NCBI RefSeq assembly: GCF_000271665.2
Contig: NZ_CP010978.1
Span: forward strand, 3,688,501-3,752,500
Length of the DNA stretch: 64,000 bases
Direction: 5' to 3'
DNA from: Pelosinus fermentans JBW45
GTDB lineage: Bacteria > Bacillota > Negativicutes > DSM-13327
The position numbers were made by a program, and so were the translations under genes. The notes under the pieces were generated by a model. The model was not told where the DNA came from and ran no database searches. It saw nothing but the letters and a program-made list of their open reading frames with translations. Position 1 is the first letter of the stretch. The number at the start of each line of letters is the position of its first letter. Of the stretch, positions 18,575-26,688 are shown piece after piece.

Positions 18575-21523
18575 TTACCCTTCTTCTACATTATTATTCT
18601 TTCGCCGCTCCATTTTGATAATCTCAATTAAATGGCAAATTTCTTCATCATTTACATTCACAGTGAATTGTTCTTCTAGAGCATTACTTACTTTTTTTAA
18701 CACTGAATATTCAAGAGGATGCTCAGCAATAAATGCAGCTGTTTCTGGATAACTGATTCCTGCATGAGTAAGCAAGCGTTCTACCATACAGGCAGAATGT
18801 ACTAACATGCGTACCAGTCCAGAAGAAGAAAACTCCACTTGCAATTCATCTTCTAGCTTTCTAATGCAGATCATAAGAGTATCCATCACTTTACGCGGAT
18901 TCACAAAAGTCAGAAATTCATCCAACATACCTGCAACCATACCACGCATCACTTCCCAATCCATGCCTCTATCTGTATAACGATCTGCAATATCAGAGGC
19001 CTTTAACCCTTCCGTAAGCAGACGGCGCAGTTCACTGCCAGCACCACCCTGCATGAGCTCTTCGATGGCAATATGAGGTCTATCCTCCATTTGAGGATCA
19101 ATACTGCCTACACTAGCTACGATATCATAGGAATGCTGCAAAGACATCAGGCGAGTTTGCAACATTTCCTGATTGCCAGCCTCTACAGCAATTACACGAA
19201 TATTAAATAACTGCCACTGATTTAGCAATTTTTCTAATAAGCCCTTAATTTTAGCGGCTGCTCCCTGCCCTGTAAGGCAAGTAGTCAAAATAGCCTTATC
19301 TTTACCATTCATAAAATCAGTCGGGTTATTTGCCTGTACTACCGTTTGAACCATACTACGCGCTGTCCAAGCAGATCGATAGACAATATTGATATCATTT
19401 TTCGGTAATATGGCTTTATGTAATACATGCAGTACCATTAATGTACTTACCATTTCTACACTTTTTACCATGATACCCGTTCGATTCGTAAGAGCTTTCG
19501 CTACACCTGATAGCGAGCCCATATCAACCAGCAGAATTATGCCTTTTCCTTGGTCAATTTCTTTTGCCACCTGAACTGCTTTTTCAATTGCCCAATCTAC
19601 ATTGGCTTCTAGAGGCATATCAATTGCTTTGGCATGAGTAACTCCTAGCAGCTTATTCGCAAAATCTACCATACTGGTAGCAGTCGAGTTACCGTGTGTA
19701 ATCACCAAAACACCAACTTTTCGCTCTTCCCTGCCTTGGCGATCGTCAAAGGTTGCCAGCATTAAAGCAATAAATCCGATTTCATCCAACGGGATCAAGA
19801 TGCCCATCTGTTCACCAATGCACTGCGCCATTTTTTCTGCTACAATATATTCCTTAGGATGCTGCTCAGCCACGGATCTAACATTAGGATTTACAATAGG
19901 CAGGCCGCTGCGAATTCTTTCTACCGTAGCAGCAATATGAATGGCTAAGGCATAATATAATCTACGGCTCAGGGTTTTCCCCATTTTTTCAGCCAGGCTG
20001 CAGGCTAGGTCAAAAACACTGAGAAAATCTTGTGGCAAAACACTTTGTAAATATTCCTGGGATATTTCCAGTTGTTCAGGACCTAATCGCTGAAAATAGT
20101 TTTCAAAATCCATCTCAATGCATTGAACGATCTCTGCCTGTCCAATTCCTTGGGACTTAAGAAACTGCATGCGCTCACTAATAGTCTGATAGAAATTCTT
20201 TGGTAAGCTCCGATCTGCCTCTTCATCCGCCGCTACTCCATTTGGCTGAATGAATAATTCACTGCCTAAAGTACATAAAATTTTACTAGTTTCCAGGCGG
20301 GCTTGAGGATCATAGACAATGGCTTGTTTGATCTTAGGCGGCAGCTCTTCGTAAACCAGGCGAACAGGTGCCGCCTTATCTCCTCGATGCAAGAAAGCTT
20401 TTGCACATATTAGTTGCAAGTCATTGCGCAGCTGCCCAATATTGCCCTGACAGCGGTATAACAATAATGCCCACAAGGCTTCTTGGCTAACAATTAGCTT
20501 CGACTGAATATGTACGGCTTCACGTGCCAGTAAAAATTTAATTAGTTCAAATCGTTCGTGTAATGGTCTCATGGCTAAATCGGGCAGCGATATGACCACA
20601 GGTATACGTCGCAAGAATGTTTTTAATAAAGCAGAATCTGGATTTTCGGTAGTAGCTGCGACTAACCTTATGGTAACATGGCGAATTTTATCAGTATCAC
20701 CCATGCGGCGAAAATCTCCACGGTCTAGTAGATAAAACAGCATTTCCTGCCCTTCTGGCGGCAAGCGATGTACTTCATCTAAGAATAACATGCCGCCATC
20801 CGCTTTTTCCACTAAGCCGGCTTTATCTTTATCAGCCCCAGTAAAAGCGCCTCGTACATGACCAAAAAGCTGAGACATCAAAAGCTGAGGATTATTTGCA
20901 TAGTCAGCACAGTTAAATACAATAAACTGTCCACCATGAGCAATTTTTCCCTGGCTGCAAGCAAATCTATACATATATTCAGCAAATAAGGTTTTTCCCA
21001 CACCTGTAGAACCAACTAATAGCGTATCTAAACCTTTTGGGGGATATAGAGCTGAAGCCTTTGCTTGCTCGACTGCGACTTTTAAACTATCTTGGGAACC
21101 AATTAAACCATCAAAAGAATCATAATTCTGAGCATTGTCATATAAGGCATTATCATTTTTCAGGCGCGTGGTATCAGATACCTCCACCGCCCTTCCTGAT
21201 TGGGAAAATTCATTCGCAGCTAACTCTTCAATTTGCCGCTGGTGCCGTACCATTTCGGGAACCTTTCCCTTCAGTTCGGGATAAATACTTTCTACCCATT
21301 TCACTGTGACATAATAGGTGGATCGACTCACTACTTTTACTACCAACTTCTCCCTATGTAAGGCATTTAAATCACTGCTGACATTACTACGAGAAAACCC
21401 TGTTAAAACTGCCACTTCTTCTGCTGTAAAACCTAATGGTTTATGCTGCTGCATCATATTCTTATCTAGTTTTTTCGTGCATAATTCATCTAAGATTTCT
21501 AAAATTTTTAATTGACGTTTCAT
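18575..21523 (-). CDS. LevR-family sigma-54-dependent activator with two PRDs (LevR3)
   Basis: A 982-residue regulator of the classical LevR layout: N-terminal winged helix (about 10-75), AAA+ domain with Walker A GSTGVGKT (171-178), GAFTGA (225-230) and LFLDEVH, PRD1 with His529, EIIA-Man domain with ITHGN (His610), EIIB-Gat-like domain with CLTGQG (Cys749), and a C-terminal PRD2 with His909. Unlike LevR1 and LevR2 it has no C-terminal EIIA-2 domain. The start ATG 21523 follows AAGGAG. It is last behind mannose-type IIA/IIB, HPr, enzyme I and pfkA, and probably controls that operon's sigma-54 promoter at 26050. Confidence 0.9.
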   Translation of the reverse strand: MKRQLKILEILDELCTKKLDKNMMQQHKPLGFTAEEVAVLTGFSRSNVSSDLNALHREKLVVKVVSRSTYYVTVKWVESIYPELKGKVPEMVRHQRQIEELAANEFSQSGRAVEVSDTTRLKNDNALYDNAQNYDSFDGLIGSQDSLKVAVEQAKASALYPPKGLDTLLVGSTGVGKTLFAEYMYRFACSQGKIAHGGQFIVFNCADYANNPQLLMSQLFGHVRGAFTGADKDKAGLVEKADGGMLFLDEVHRLPPEGQEMLFYLLDRGDFRRMGDTDKIRHVTIRLVAATTENPDSALLKTFLRRIPVVISLPDLAMRPLHERFELIKFLLAREAVHIQSKLIVSQEALWALLLYRCQGNIGQLRNDLQLICAKAFLHRGDKAAPVRLVYEELPPKIKQAIVYDPQARLETSKILCTLGSELFIQPNGVAADEEADRSLPKNFYQTISERMQFLKSQGIGQAEIVQCIEMDFENYFQRLGPEQLEISQEYLQSVLPQDFLSVFDLACSLAEKMGKTLSRRLYYALAIHIAATVERIRSGLPIVNPNVRSVAEQHPKEYIVAEKMAQCIGEQMGILIPLDEIGFIALMLATFDDRQGREERKVGVLVITHGNSTATSMVDFANKLLGVTHAKAIDMPLEANVDWAIEKAVQVAKEIDQGKGIILLVDMGSLSGVAKALTNRTGIMVKSVEMVSTLMVLHVLHKAILPKNDINIVYRSAWTARSMVQTVVQANNPTDFMNGKDKAILTTCLTGQGAAAKIKGLLEKLLNQWQLFNIRVIAVEAGNQEMLQTRLMSLQHSYDIVASVGSIDPQMEDRPHIAIEELMQGGAGSELRRLLTEGLKASDIADRYTDRGMDWEVMRGMVAGMLDEFLTFVNPRKVMDTLMICIRKLEDELQVEFSSSGLVRMLVHSACMVERLLTHAGISYPETAAFIAEHPLEYSVLKKVSNALEEQFTVNVNDEEICHLIEIIKMERRKNNNVEEG

Positions 21524-21551
21524 TTTTCGCTCTCCTTTAAGACAGCATAAG

Positions 21552-21630
21552 CTAGTAGTTCGCCAAGACTAAAGCTATGGGATGAATTGCGCGAGATTTC
21601 ACCATGGATTTAGGCTTGGTGGACTACTAG
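21552..21630. repeat. 29-bp inverted repeat upstream of LevR3
   Basis: Arms 21552-21580 and 21602-21630 match in 23 of 29 positions when inverted (CTAGTAGT..CCAAG..CTAAA..ATGG), separated by 21 bases. In RNA it would form a long hairpin 30 bases before the LevR3 start. It could be an operator pair, a leader structure or a small mobile-element remnant. Confidence 0.6.
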
Positions 21631-21730
21631 TCATTTATAGTACATTATAAAACGTTATAATCTGTAATACAATTTTTTTATGCTTTGCTAATTCCAAAAG
21701 CGCTTTGCGTCCTTTAAAAACATATAAAGC

Positions 21731-21821
21731 GAACCAAACCGCAGAGGCGCAGAGAACGCAGAGAAAAACTATGATTAGAGTTAGAATATCCCCCTCAGTG
21801 CACTCTGCGTCTCTGCGGTTC
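21731..21821. repeat. Dispersed palindromic repeat, copy D
   Basis: AACCGCAGAGGCGCAGAG at the left and CTCTGCGTCTCTGCGGTTC at the right. The preceding GCGTCCTTTAAAAACATATAAA flank is shared with copies E and F, so the repeat unit is larger than the palindrome. Confidence 0.85.
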
Positions 21822-21901
21822 AATCATTCTTTCCTTGCTCTCTTTCACACCAAGCATCCTAATTATATTTTTTCACCTACAAAACTTATAAACTCTGATA
21901 C

Positions 21902-21945
21902 TAAAAAAAATAAAAGCATGGTTTTTATATACCGATGCTTTTATC
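21902..21945 (-). terminator. Terminator after the second pfkA
   Basis: The minus strand reads ATAAAAGCATCGG, a short loop, then CATGCTTTTATTTTTTTT: a hairpin followed by a T-run, about 65 bases past the pfkA stop. It may partly insulate LevR3 from operon 3. Confidence 0.7.
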
Positions 21946-22010
21946 GCTTTATCAGACGATCAAATTATGTTATTAGGTCTCTAACTCTAACCCGCAGTTT
22001 CTTGTCTTTG

Positions 22011-22973
22011 TTACTTGGACAGTAATGTTGCCAGCCGAAATGTAGAGGTATCAATTGTCCGTTTATGCCCAATGGCATCGGCTAAATCAATTGCAACGAC
22101 TGCGCCGTTCTTCGAACCGAATAATACATTGGATATACCGGAAATCAGAGCCATCACTGCATGTTCCGCTAGTGTACTGGCTAAAATACGATCAAATACA
22201 CTCGGAGATCCTCCCCGCTGTATATGCCCCAGTACAGATACCCGGGTATCAAGACCAGTATCCTTAGCAATCTTCTCACCAATGGTTACAGCACTGCCTA
22301 CACCTTCTGCTACAACCACAATACTATATTTCTTTCCTGTATCCCGCGACTTGCTTAGCTTGGCGCACAGCTCATCTAAATTAACAGTCATTTCTGGAAT
22401 CAGTATCTGCTCTGCACCACCAGCAAGCCCAGCCGTCATAGCAATCCATCCTGAGTTTCGTCCCATTACTTCAAGAACCATTACCCGTCCATGTGAAGAG
22501 GCCGTATCCCGCAGCTTATTAATCGCTTCTACGACTGTATTGATAGCAGTATCAAAGCCAATGGTATAATCCGTCCCCCAAATATCATTGTCGATCGTAC
22601 CAGGTAAACCAACTACAGCAATTCCTAATTCAGATAACAATTGAGCACCTGTAAGAGATCCATCGCCACCAATAATAACTACACCTTCGATTCCTCGGCG
22701 TTTAAGATTTTCAGCAGCTTTTTGTCGGCCTTCTAACGTTTTAAAAACTTCACAACGCGCAGTTCCTAAAAAAGTTCCTCCCCGATGCAGAATGTCTCCT
22801 ACTGAACGAGATTCCAATTTTATCATTTTATCTTCATACATGCCTGCATAGCCATTGTAAATTCCCCACACTTCTACCCCTTCATGGATAGCTACACGAA
22901 CAACAGCACGAATAGCTGCATTCATACCAGGAGAATCGCCACCACTAGTCATGACAGCAATACGCTTTAACAT
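22011..22973 (-). CDS. pfkA: ATP-dependent 6-phosphofructokinase (operon 3 copy)
   Basis: A 320-residue PfkA with [45 protein letters not shown] and LGHIQRGGSP; catalytic and ATP-binding residues are all present. ATG 22973 is chosen with the GAGGTGG site eight bases away; GTG 22985 would overlap that site. It follows enzyme I in an operon with general PTS proteins, so this is probably the housekeeping glycolytic copy. It is clearly diverged from the copy at 5814. Confidence 0.93.
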   Translation of the reverse strand: MLKRIAVMTSGGDSPGMNAAIRAVVRVAIHEGVEVWGIYNGYAGMYEDKMIKLESRSVGDILHRGGTFLGTARCEVFKTLEGRQKAAENLKRRGIEGVVIIGGDGSLTGAQLLSELGIAVVGLPGTIDNDIWGTDYTIGFDTAINTVVEAINKLRDTASSHGRVMVLEVMGRNSGWIAMTAGLAGGAEQILIPEMTVNLDELCAKLSKSRDTGKKYSIVVVAEGVGSAVTIGEKIAKDTGLDTRVSVLGHIQRGGSPSVFDRILASTLAEHAVMALISGISNVLFGSKNGAVVAIDLADAIGHKRTIDTSTFRLATLLSK

Positions 22974-23059
22974 CACACATTCCACCTCATTTTTGCTACT
23001 TCTCCAGAAAGGGCGAAGACTACTCTCCGCCCCACCTTCCTTAGAATGTATTACAACTA

Positions 23060-24775
23060 TTATATTTCAAATTCTAAGGCTATTTCTTCTAACCTTTTCT
23101 TAATATCAGATGCAGTACGCAGACTTAATATCTCATCAGCCCATTTTTGCGTCTGCTTTACGTCAAGCTGGCGTATACGATGCTTCACTATAGGAACCGC
23201 ACGCCCATTCATAGATAATTCCGTTAAACCAAGTCCCACTAATAAAGGAGTCGCTAGAGGATCCCCTGCCATCTCACCACACATACCTACCCATTTACCA
23301 GCTTTTTGTGCAGCTTTTGCAACATTGCCAATTAAGCGAACGACTGGCGGCTGAAAATAATCACTTAGATACGCCACATGTTCATTCATGCGATCTGCTG
23401 CCATTGTATATTGAACAAGATCATTAGTGCCAATACTAAAAAAGTCCACTTCTTCTGCCAAGATATCTGCAATCGCAGCTGCTGCCGGAACCTCAACCAT
23501 AATCCCTACTGCCACATCGCTCTTATAAGGGATTCCTTCTTGCGTTAATTCTTTAGCAGCTTCTTGTAATAAGGCTTTTGCACTTAACAGTTCATCAACG
23601 GTAGCAATCATTGGAAACATAATATGCAAGTTTCCTGCTACACTTGCGCGTAATAAAGCACGCAATTGCGTTTTAAATACATCCTGGTACACCATACACA
23701 AGCGGATGGCTCGTAACCCAAGGGCCGGATTCGCTTCTGGCAATCCGCCAATAAAGGGCAGCTGTTTATCACCACCAGCATCCAGCGTACGAATTACAAT
23801 CTTTTTATCAGGCATTGCCGCAAGTACGGCTTTATAAGATTCTACCTGTTCTTCTTCAGTTGGCACACTGGTTTTATCTAGGAACAAAAATTCCGTACGG
23901 AATAAGCCAACACCCTCAGCACCTGCAGCAATTACTTTTTCCATATCCCCAGGCGTACCAATATTACAAGCCAATTCGATATGATGACCATCTAATGTCT
24001 CGCTGGGTAAGTGACCAACCGATGCTAAAAGTGCAGCTCTTTCCTGTTCTTTCTTAATACGCAAGCGATAATCAGCTATTACATCCTCTTCAGGATCCAC
24101 TAGGACTTCTCCCACATGTCCATCAACAATCACTGTATCTCCGTTAGTTAATTTCTCTAACTCACTGCCAATCCCTACAACTGCAGGGATGCCTGCTGCC
24201 CTAGCCAAAATAGAGCTATGAGAAGTCTTTCCTCCAAGAGCAGTGATAAATCCTGATACACAATTCAAATCAAGTGCCGCCGTATCAGAAGGCAATAAAT
24301 CCTGAGCTGCTAAAATACCAGTATAGTTGACCTCGGCCGTACCACCCAGTAATATGCGTACTAAGCGTTTACCAATATCTTTGATATCAGCTGCCCGCTC
24401 CTGCATATATTCACTATCAAGACCAGCAAACATCGCAGCAATTTCATTGGCTGCATCTTCTACTGCCGCTTCAGCACTAGCTTGGTGATTATCAATATGA
24501 TTTAAAACAACCTCAACAAAAGAAGGATCTGTGACCATTAGCTTATGAGCAGCAAAAACTTCTGCCTGTTGTTCACCCATATTGGCTGCTGTACGTTCTT
24601 GCAGTATCTCTAACTCTTTTTCAGCAGCCTGCTGTGCTGTATAAAAACGTTCTTTTTCAGCAGGGGCTTGTGATGCATCTACCAGGCGACAGAAATCATG
24701 TACCGCCTCTTGCATATGCATAATTTTTCCAATAGCTATTCCTGCTGAAGCTGCGATTCCTTTTATTTTCCACAT
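23060..24775 (-). CDS. ptsI: PTS enzyme I (phosphoenolpyruvate-protein phosphotransferase)
   Basis: A 571-residue cytosolic enzyme that takes phosphate from PEP and gives it to HPr. GGKTSHSSILARAAG holds the phosphorylated His186; the PEP-binding barrel shows LFRTEFLF, ANPALGLRAIR, FFSIGTNDLVQYT and the catalytic-cysteine segment GMCGEMAGD. Length is normal. ATG 24775 lies just past the HPr stop and uses a GGGGAAGAG site inside the HPr gene. It is the general component that feeds all three PTS systems in the window. Confidence 0.95.
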   Translation of the reverse strand: MWKIKGIAASAGIAIGKIMHMQEAVHDFCRLVDASQAPAEKERFYTAQQAAEKELEILQERTAANMGEQQAEVFAAHKLMVTDPSFVEVVLNHIDNHQASAEAAVEDAANEIAAMFAGLDSEYMQERAADIKDIGKRLVRILLGGTAEVNYTGILAAQDLLPSDTAALDLNCVSGFITALGGKTSHSSILARAAGIPAVVGIGSELEKLTNGDTVIVDGHVGEVLVDPEEDVIADYRLRIKKEQERAALLASVGHLPSETLDGHHIELACNIGTPGDMEKVIAAGAEGVGLFRTEFLFLDKTSVPTEEEQVESYKAVLAAMPDKKIVIRTLDAGGDKQLPFIGGLPEANPALGLRAIRLCMVYQDVFKTQLRALLRASVAGNLHIMFPMIATVDELLSAKALLQEAAKELTQEGIPYKSDVAVGIMVEVPAAAAIADILAEEVDFFSIGTNDLVQYTMAADRMNEHVAYLSDYFQPPVVRLIGNVAKAAQKAGKWVGMCGEMAGDPLATPLLVGLGLTELSMNGRAVPIVKHRIRQLDVKQTQKWADEILSLRTASDIKKRLEEIALEFEI

Positions 24776-24779
24776 AGTA

Positions 24780-25043
24780 TCACTCTTCCCCAAATTTGTC
24801 ATCCACTAGTTTTTTCAGGGCTGCACCTGCATCAGCAGCATCGGGACCATCAATTTTAACAAGTAAAGTATCACCTTTTTTTACCCCTAATCCCATAATA
24901 CTAATGATACTTTTTGCATTGCCATTTTTTCCATCTTTAAATATTAAAATGTTGGATTTAAAGGAAGAAGCTTTTTGTGCGAACATAGCCGCTGGTCTAG
25001 CGTGTAACCCCGCCTGATTTTTAATTTGTAAATTCAATTCCAT
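24780..25043 (-). CDS. ptsH: PTS phosphocarrier protein HPr
   Basis: An 87-residue HPr. AGLHARPAA holds His14, phosphorylated by enzyme I. KSIISIMGLG holds Ser45, equivalent to the regulatory Ser46 of Firmicutes HPr, so it could also take part in carbon catabolite control if HPr kinase is present elsewhere. It is encoded immediately before enzyme I. Confidence 0.95.
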   Translation of the reverse strand: MELNLQIKNQAGLHARPAAMFAQKASSFKSNILIFKDGKNGNAKSIISIMGLGVKKGDTLLVKIDGPDAADAGAALKKLVDDKFGEE

Positions 25044-25107
25044 GTTTTTTACACAACCTTTCTTTTTGTTAAATATATTATTACACTACAATAGCAGTGG
25101 ATACCCC

Positions 25108-25584
25108 TTAATTTATCTCGGGCATAAGGTCTAGCGGCGTATCATGAGGCAATATTTGAATTTGCAAATCAATGCCATGTTCATGAAGCTCTTTAAAAGC
25201 ACGTTTATCAGTATCAGATATCGATACAGCTTTTGTCACCGGGGTCTTTCCTTGACCGAAACTCATCCCGCCAATATTGACCTTACTAATCTCTAAGCCA
25301 TTTTCTACTAAATTCAATATAGTAGTAGGGTTAGTAACTAATAAAAGCAGCTTTTCTTCTGCAAAAATATCCGTTTTCAAGCTTTCTACCCCTTGAGTCA
25401 CATTTAAGATCGTAACGTTGATACCAGGAGGTGCTACGGTTTCGAGAAGCATCTTGCGAATGAAGTCTAGCGCAACTTCATCATCAATCACGACAATGCG
25501 TTCGATTGGCATGGTCTTACACCACGCCATAACAATTTGTCCATGAATGAGACGATCATCAATTCTTACTAATTCAATTCCCAC
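25108..25584 (-). CDS. PTS system mannose-family IIB component
   Basis: A 158-residue IIB of the mannose/fructose/sorbose family. RIDDRLIHGQIVMAW contains His14, the expected phosphorylation site, and NIGGMSFG is typical of the family. It normally works with IIC and IID membrane proteins, but none are encoded in this operon or elsewhere in the window. It therefore either serves a distant IIC/IID or acts as a phosphorylation sensor for LevR3. Confidence 0.9.
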   Translation of the reverse strand: MGIELVRIDDRLIHGQIVMAWCKTMPIERIVVIDDEVALDFIRKMLLETVAPPGINVTILNVTQGVESLKTDIFAEEKLLLLVTNPTTILNLVENGLEISKVNIGGMSFGQGKTPVTKAVSISDTDKRAFKELHEHGIDLQIQILPHDTPLDLMPEIN

Positions 25585-25608
25585 CTAATCTCTTCCTTCT
25601 TACTATAG

Positions 25609-26001
25609 TTACTTCATGATATCGAAATTACGAATGCCATCATGGCCTCCGTTTAGAGCGGCACTTGTTACATTCATCAATTTATCATTTCTGGCAGGTA
25701 ATATTTCTAACAGCATGGGCATATTTACACCTGCAACCATCTCAATCCCTGGCTGCTGCATAGCCACTATAGCCGCTGCTTGATAGGGGCTCCCTCCTAG
25801 TAAATCAACGATTATGATAGTACCTTGACCAGTGTCTACACCTCTTACGGCTTCTCTAATGCGTAACTGCAAATCAGCTGTATTTTCTCCCATTGTAAAA
25901 TCAAGAGATACAACCTGTTCCTGTTTCCCTGCAATCTGTTCTGCGGTAGTAAGCAAGGCACTTGCGAAACTTCCATGTGCAACAATTACTACACCAACCA
26001 T
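25609..26001 (-). CDS. PTS system mannose-family IIA component
   Basis: A 130-residue EIIA-Man domain protein. VGVVIVAHGSFA contains His9, the phosphorylation site, and DLLGGSPYQAA is conserved. ATG 26001 is chosen because GCGAGGG is well spaced for it. It is the first gene of operon 3 and closely resembles the EIIA-Man domain inside the LevR regulators. It is also related to the DhaM IIA domain, but no dihydroxyacetone kinase lies nearby. Confidence 0.9.
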   Translation of the reverse strand: MVGVVIVAHGSFASALLTTAEQIAGKQEQVVSLDFTMGENTADLQLRIREAVRGVDTGQGTIIIVDLLGGSPYQAAAIVAMQQPGIEMVAGVNMPMLLEILPARNDKLMNVTSAALNGGHDGIRNFDIMK

Positions 26002-26049
26002 TTTGTGCCCTCGCATATATTTTTATATTTTTATCTTCTTAATATTCTT

Positions 26050-26065
26050 GCAATAACCATGCCAA
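26050..26065 (-). promoter_or_regulatory. Sigma-54 (-24/-12) promoter of operon 3
   Basis: The minus strand reads TTGGCATGGTTATTGCAA, with GG-N10-GC spacing and a match to the RpoN consensus, about 50 bases before the IIA start. LevR3, encoded at the other end of the operon, is the expected activator. Confidence 0.82.
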
Positions 26066-26178
26066 AACCTGTCTTATTCAAAATAGAAGTTGTACTACAG
26101 CGATTTGACAGACAATTCCTAGCTTTTCCTGATAGATTAGATTGCTTCTGTTGTTATACCAAACAATACAATTGAACT

Positions 26179-26222
26179 TGTTTTAATTGTGTTTTAATCG
26201 TGTTGTAATTATGTGTTTATTT
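26179..26222. promoter_or_regulatory. Four tandem 11-bp repeats, candidate enhancer for LevR3
   Basis: TGTTTTAATTG, TGTTTTAATCG, TGTTGTAATTA and TGTGTTTATTT follow one another with an exact 11-base period. They lie about 115-160 bases upstream of the operon 3 sigma-54 promoter, a normal enhancer distance, and would place one site per helical turn on one DNA face. Binding by LevR3 is inference. Confidence 0.6.
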
Positions 26223-26300
26223 TGATTAATATAATAATTCATACTATTTCCATATATATCCACAAGAAAAACGCTGCGCGTCCTTTAAAATAGATAAAGT

Positions 26301-26333
26301 AAACCAAACCGCAGAGGCGCAGAGAACACTGAG
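26301..26333. repeat. Dispersed repeat, copy E (left half only)
   Basis: AACCGCAGAGGCGCAGAG with the GCGTCCTTTAAAATAGATAAA flank on its left, nearly identical to copy D, but the right arm is missing and a terminator hairpin follows directly. Confidence 0.75.
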
Positions 26334-26363
26334 AAAAAAGCCTTATCTTGCAGATAAAGCCTT
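26334..26363 (-). terminator. Terminator after the small hypothetical gene
   Basis: The minus strand reads AAGGCTTTATC, TGCAA loop, GATAAGGCTTTTTT: an 11-base stem with two G-U pairs and a T-run, 18 bases past the stop at 26381. Confidence 0.7.
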
Positions 26364-26380
26364 TTACAGATTAAGGTATG

Positions 26381-26662
26381 CTATTTTTTATAAACTTCCC
26401 AAGCTTCTGAAACTCTCTTACGATAGGATTCCAAACGATTAGCCAGTACCTTTTCTTCTCTACGCCCAGCTTCTATGGATAAATCATATAAGCTATTATT
26501 CATAGCATATATAACTGTTTTCATCAAATCGAATGTAGGATCTGGATTTATCTCACTACTTTCCGTCTTTTCCTGTAATTCCTTGATTAGAGTAATAGCA
26601 ATGGCAACTTTTTCTTCTGGCAATTGCTGAATGAGTTCAATTAACTCAGCTTTAGAATTCAT
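26381..26662 (-). CDS. Hypothetical small protein
   Basis: A 93-residue, soluble, mostly helical and charged protein that I do not recognise. Its first 35 residues (AELIELIQQLPEEKVAIAITLIKELQE) look like the short amphipathic helices seen in many small Firmicutes proteins of unknown role. It lies 26 bases after the NA37-like gene and before a terminator, so it is probably cotranscribed with it. The ribosome-binding site is weak (GGAGAG). Confidence 0.7.
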   Translation of the reverse strand: MNSKAELIELIQQLPEEKVAIAITLIKELQEKTESSEINPDPTFDLMKTVIYAMNNSLYDLSIEAGRREEKVLANRLESYRKRVSEAWEVYKK

Positions 26663-26688
26663 TTTATATTCTCTCCATTTCCCTTAGC

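Noticed and set aside
21551-21566. A third-type sigma-54 promoter before LevR3 (TTGGCG...TAGC)
   Set aside because: GG-N10-GC spacing is met, but -12 is TAGC and the match is poor; it also falls inside one arm of the inverted repeat. Left as a weak possibility only.
22015-22569. A 184-codon plus-strand frame opposite pfkA
   Set aside because: Antisense of a well-conserved enzyme; no ribosome-binding site and no domain.
25108-26001. Operon 3 IIA as the DhaM subunit of dihydroxyacetone kinase
   Set aside because: DhaM-type IIA would be expected with DhaK and DhaL, which are absent; a mannose-type IIB is next to it instead.
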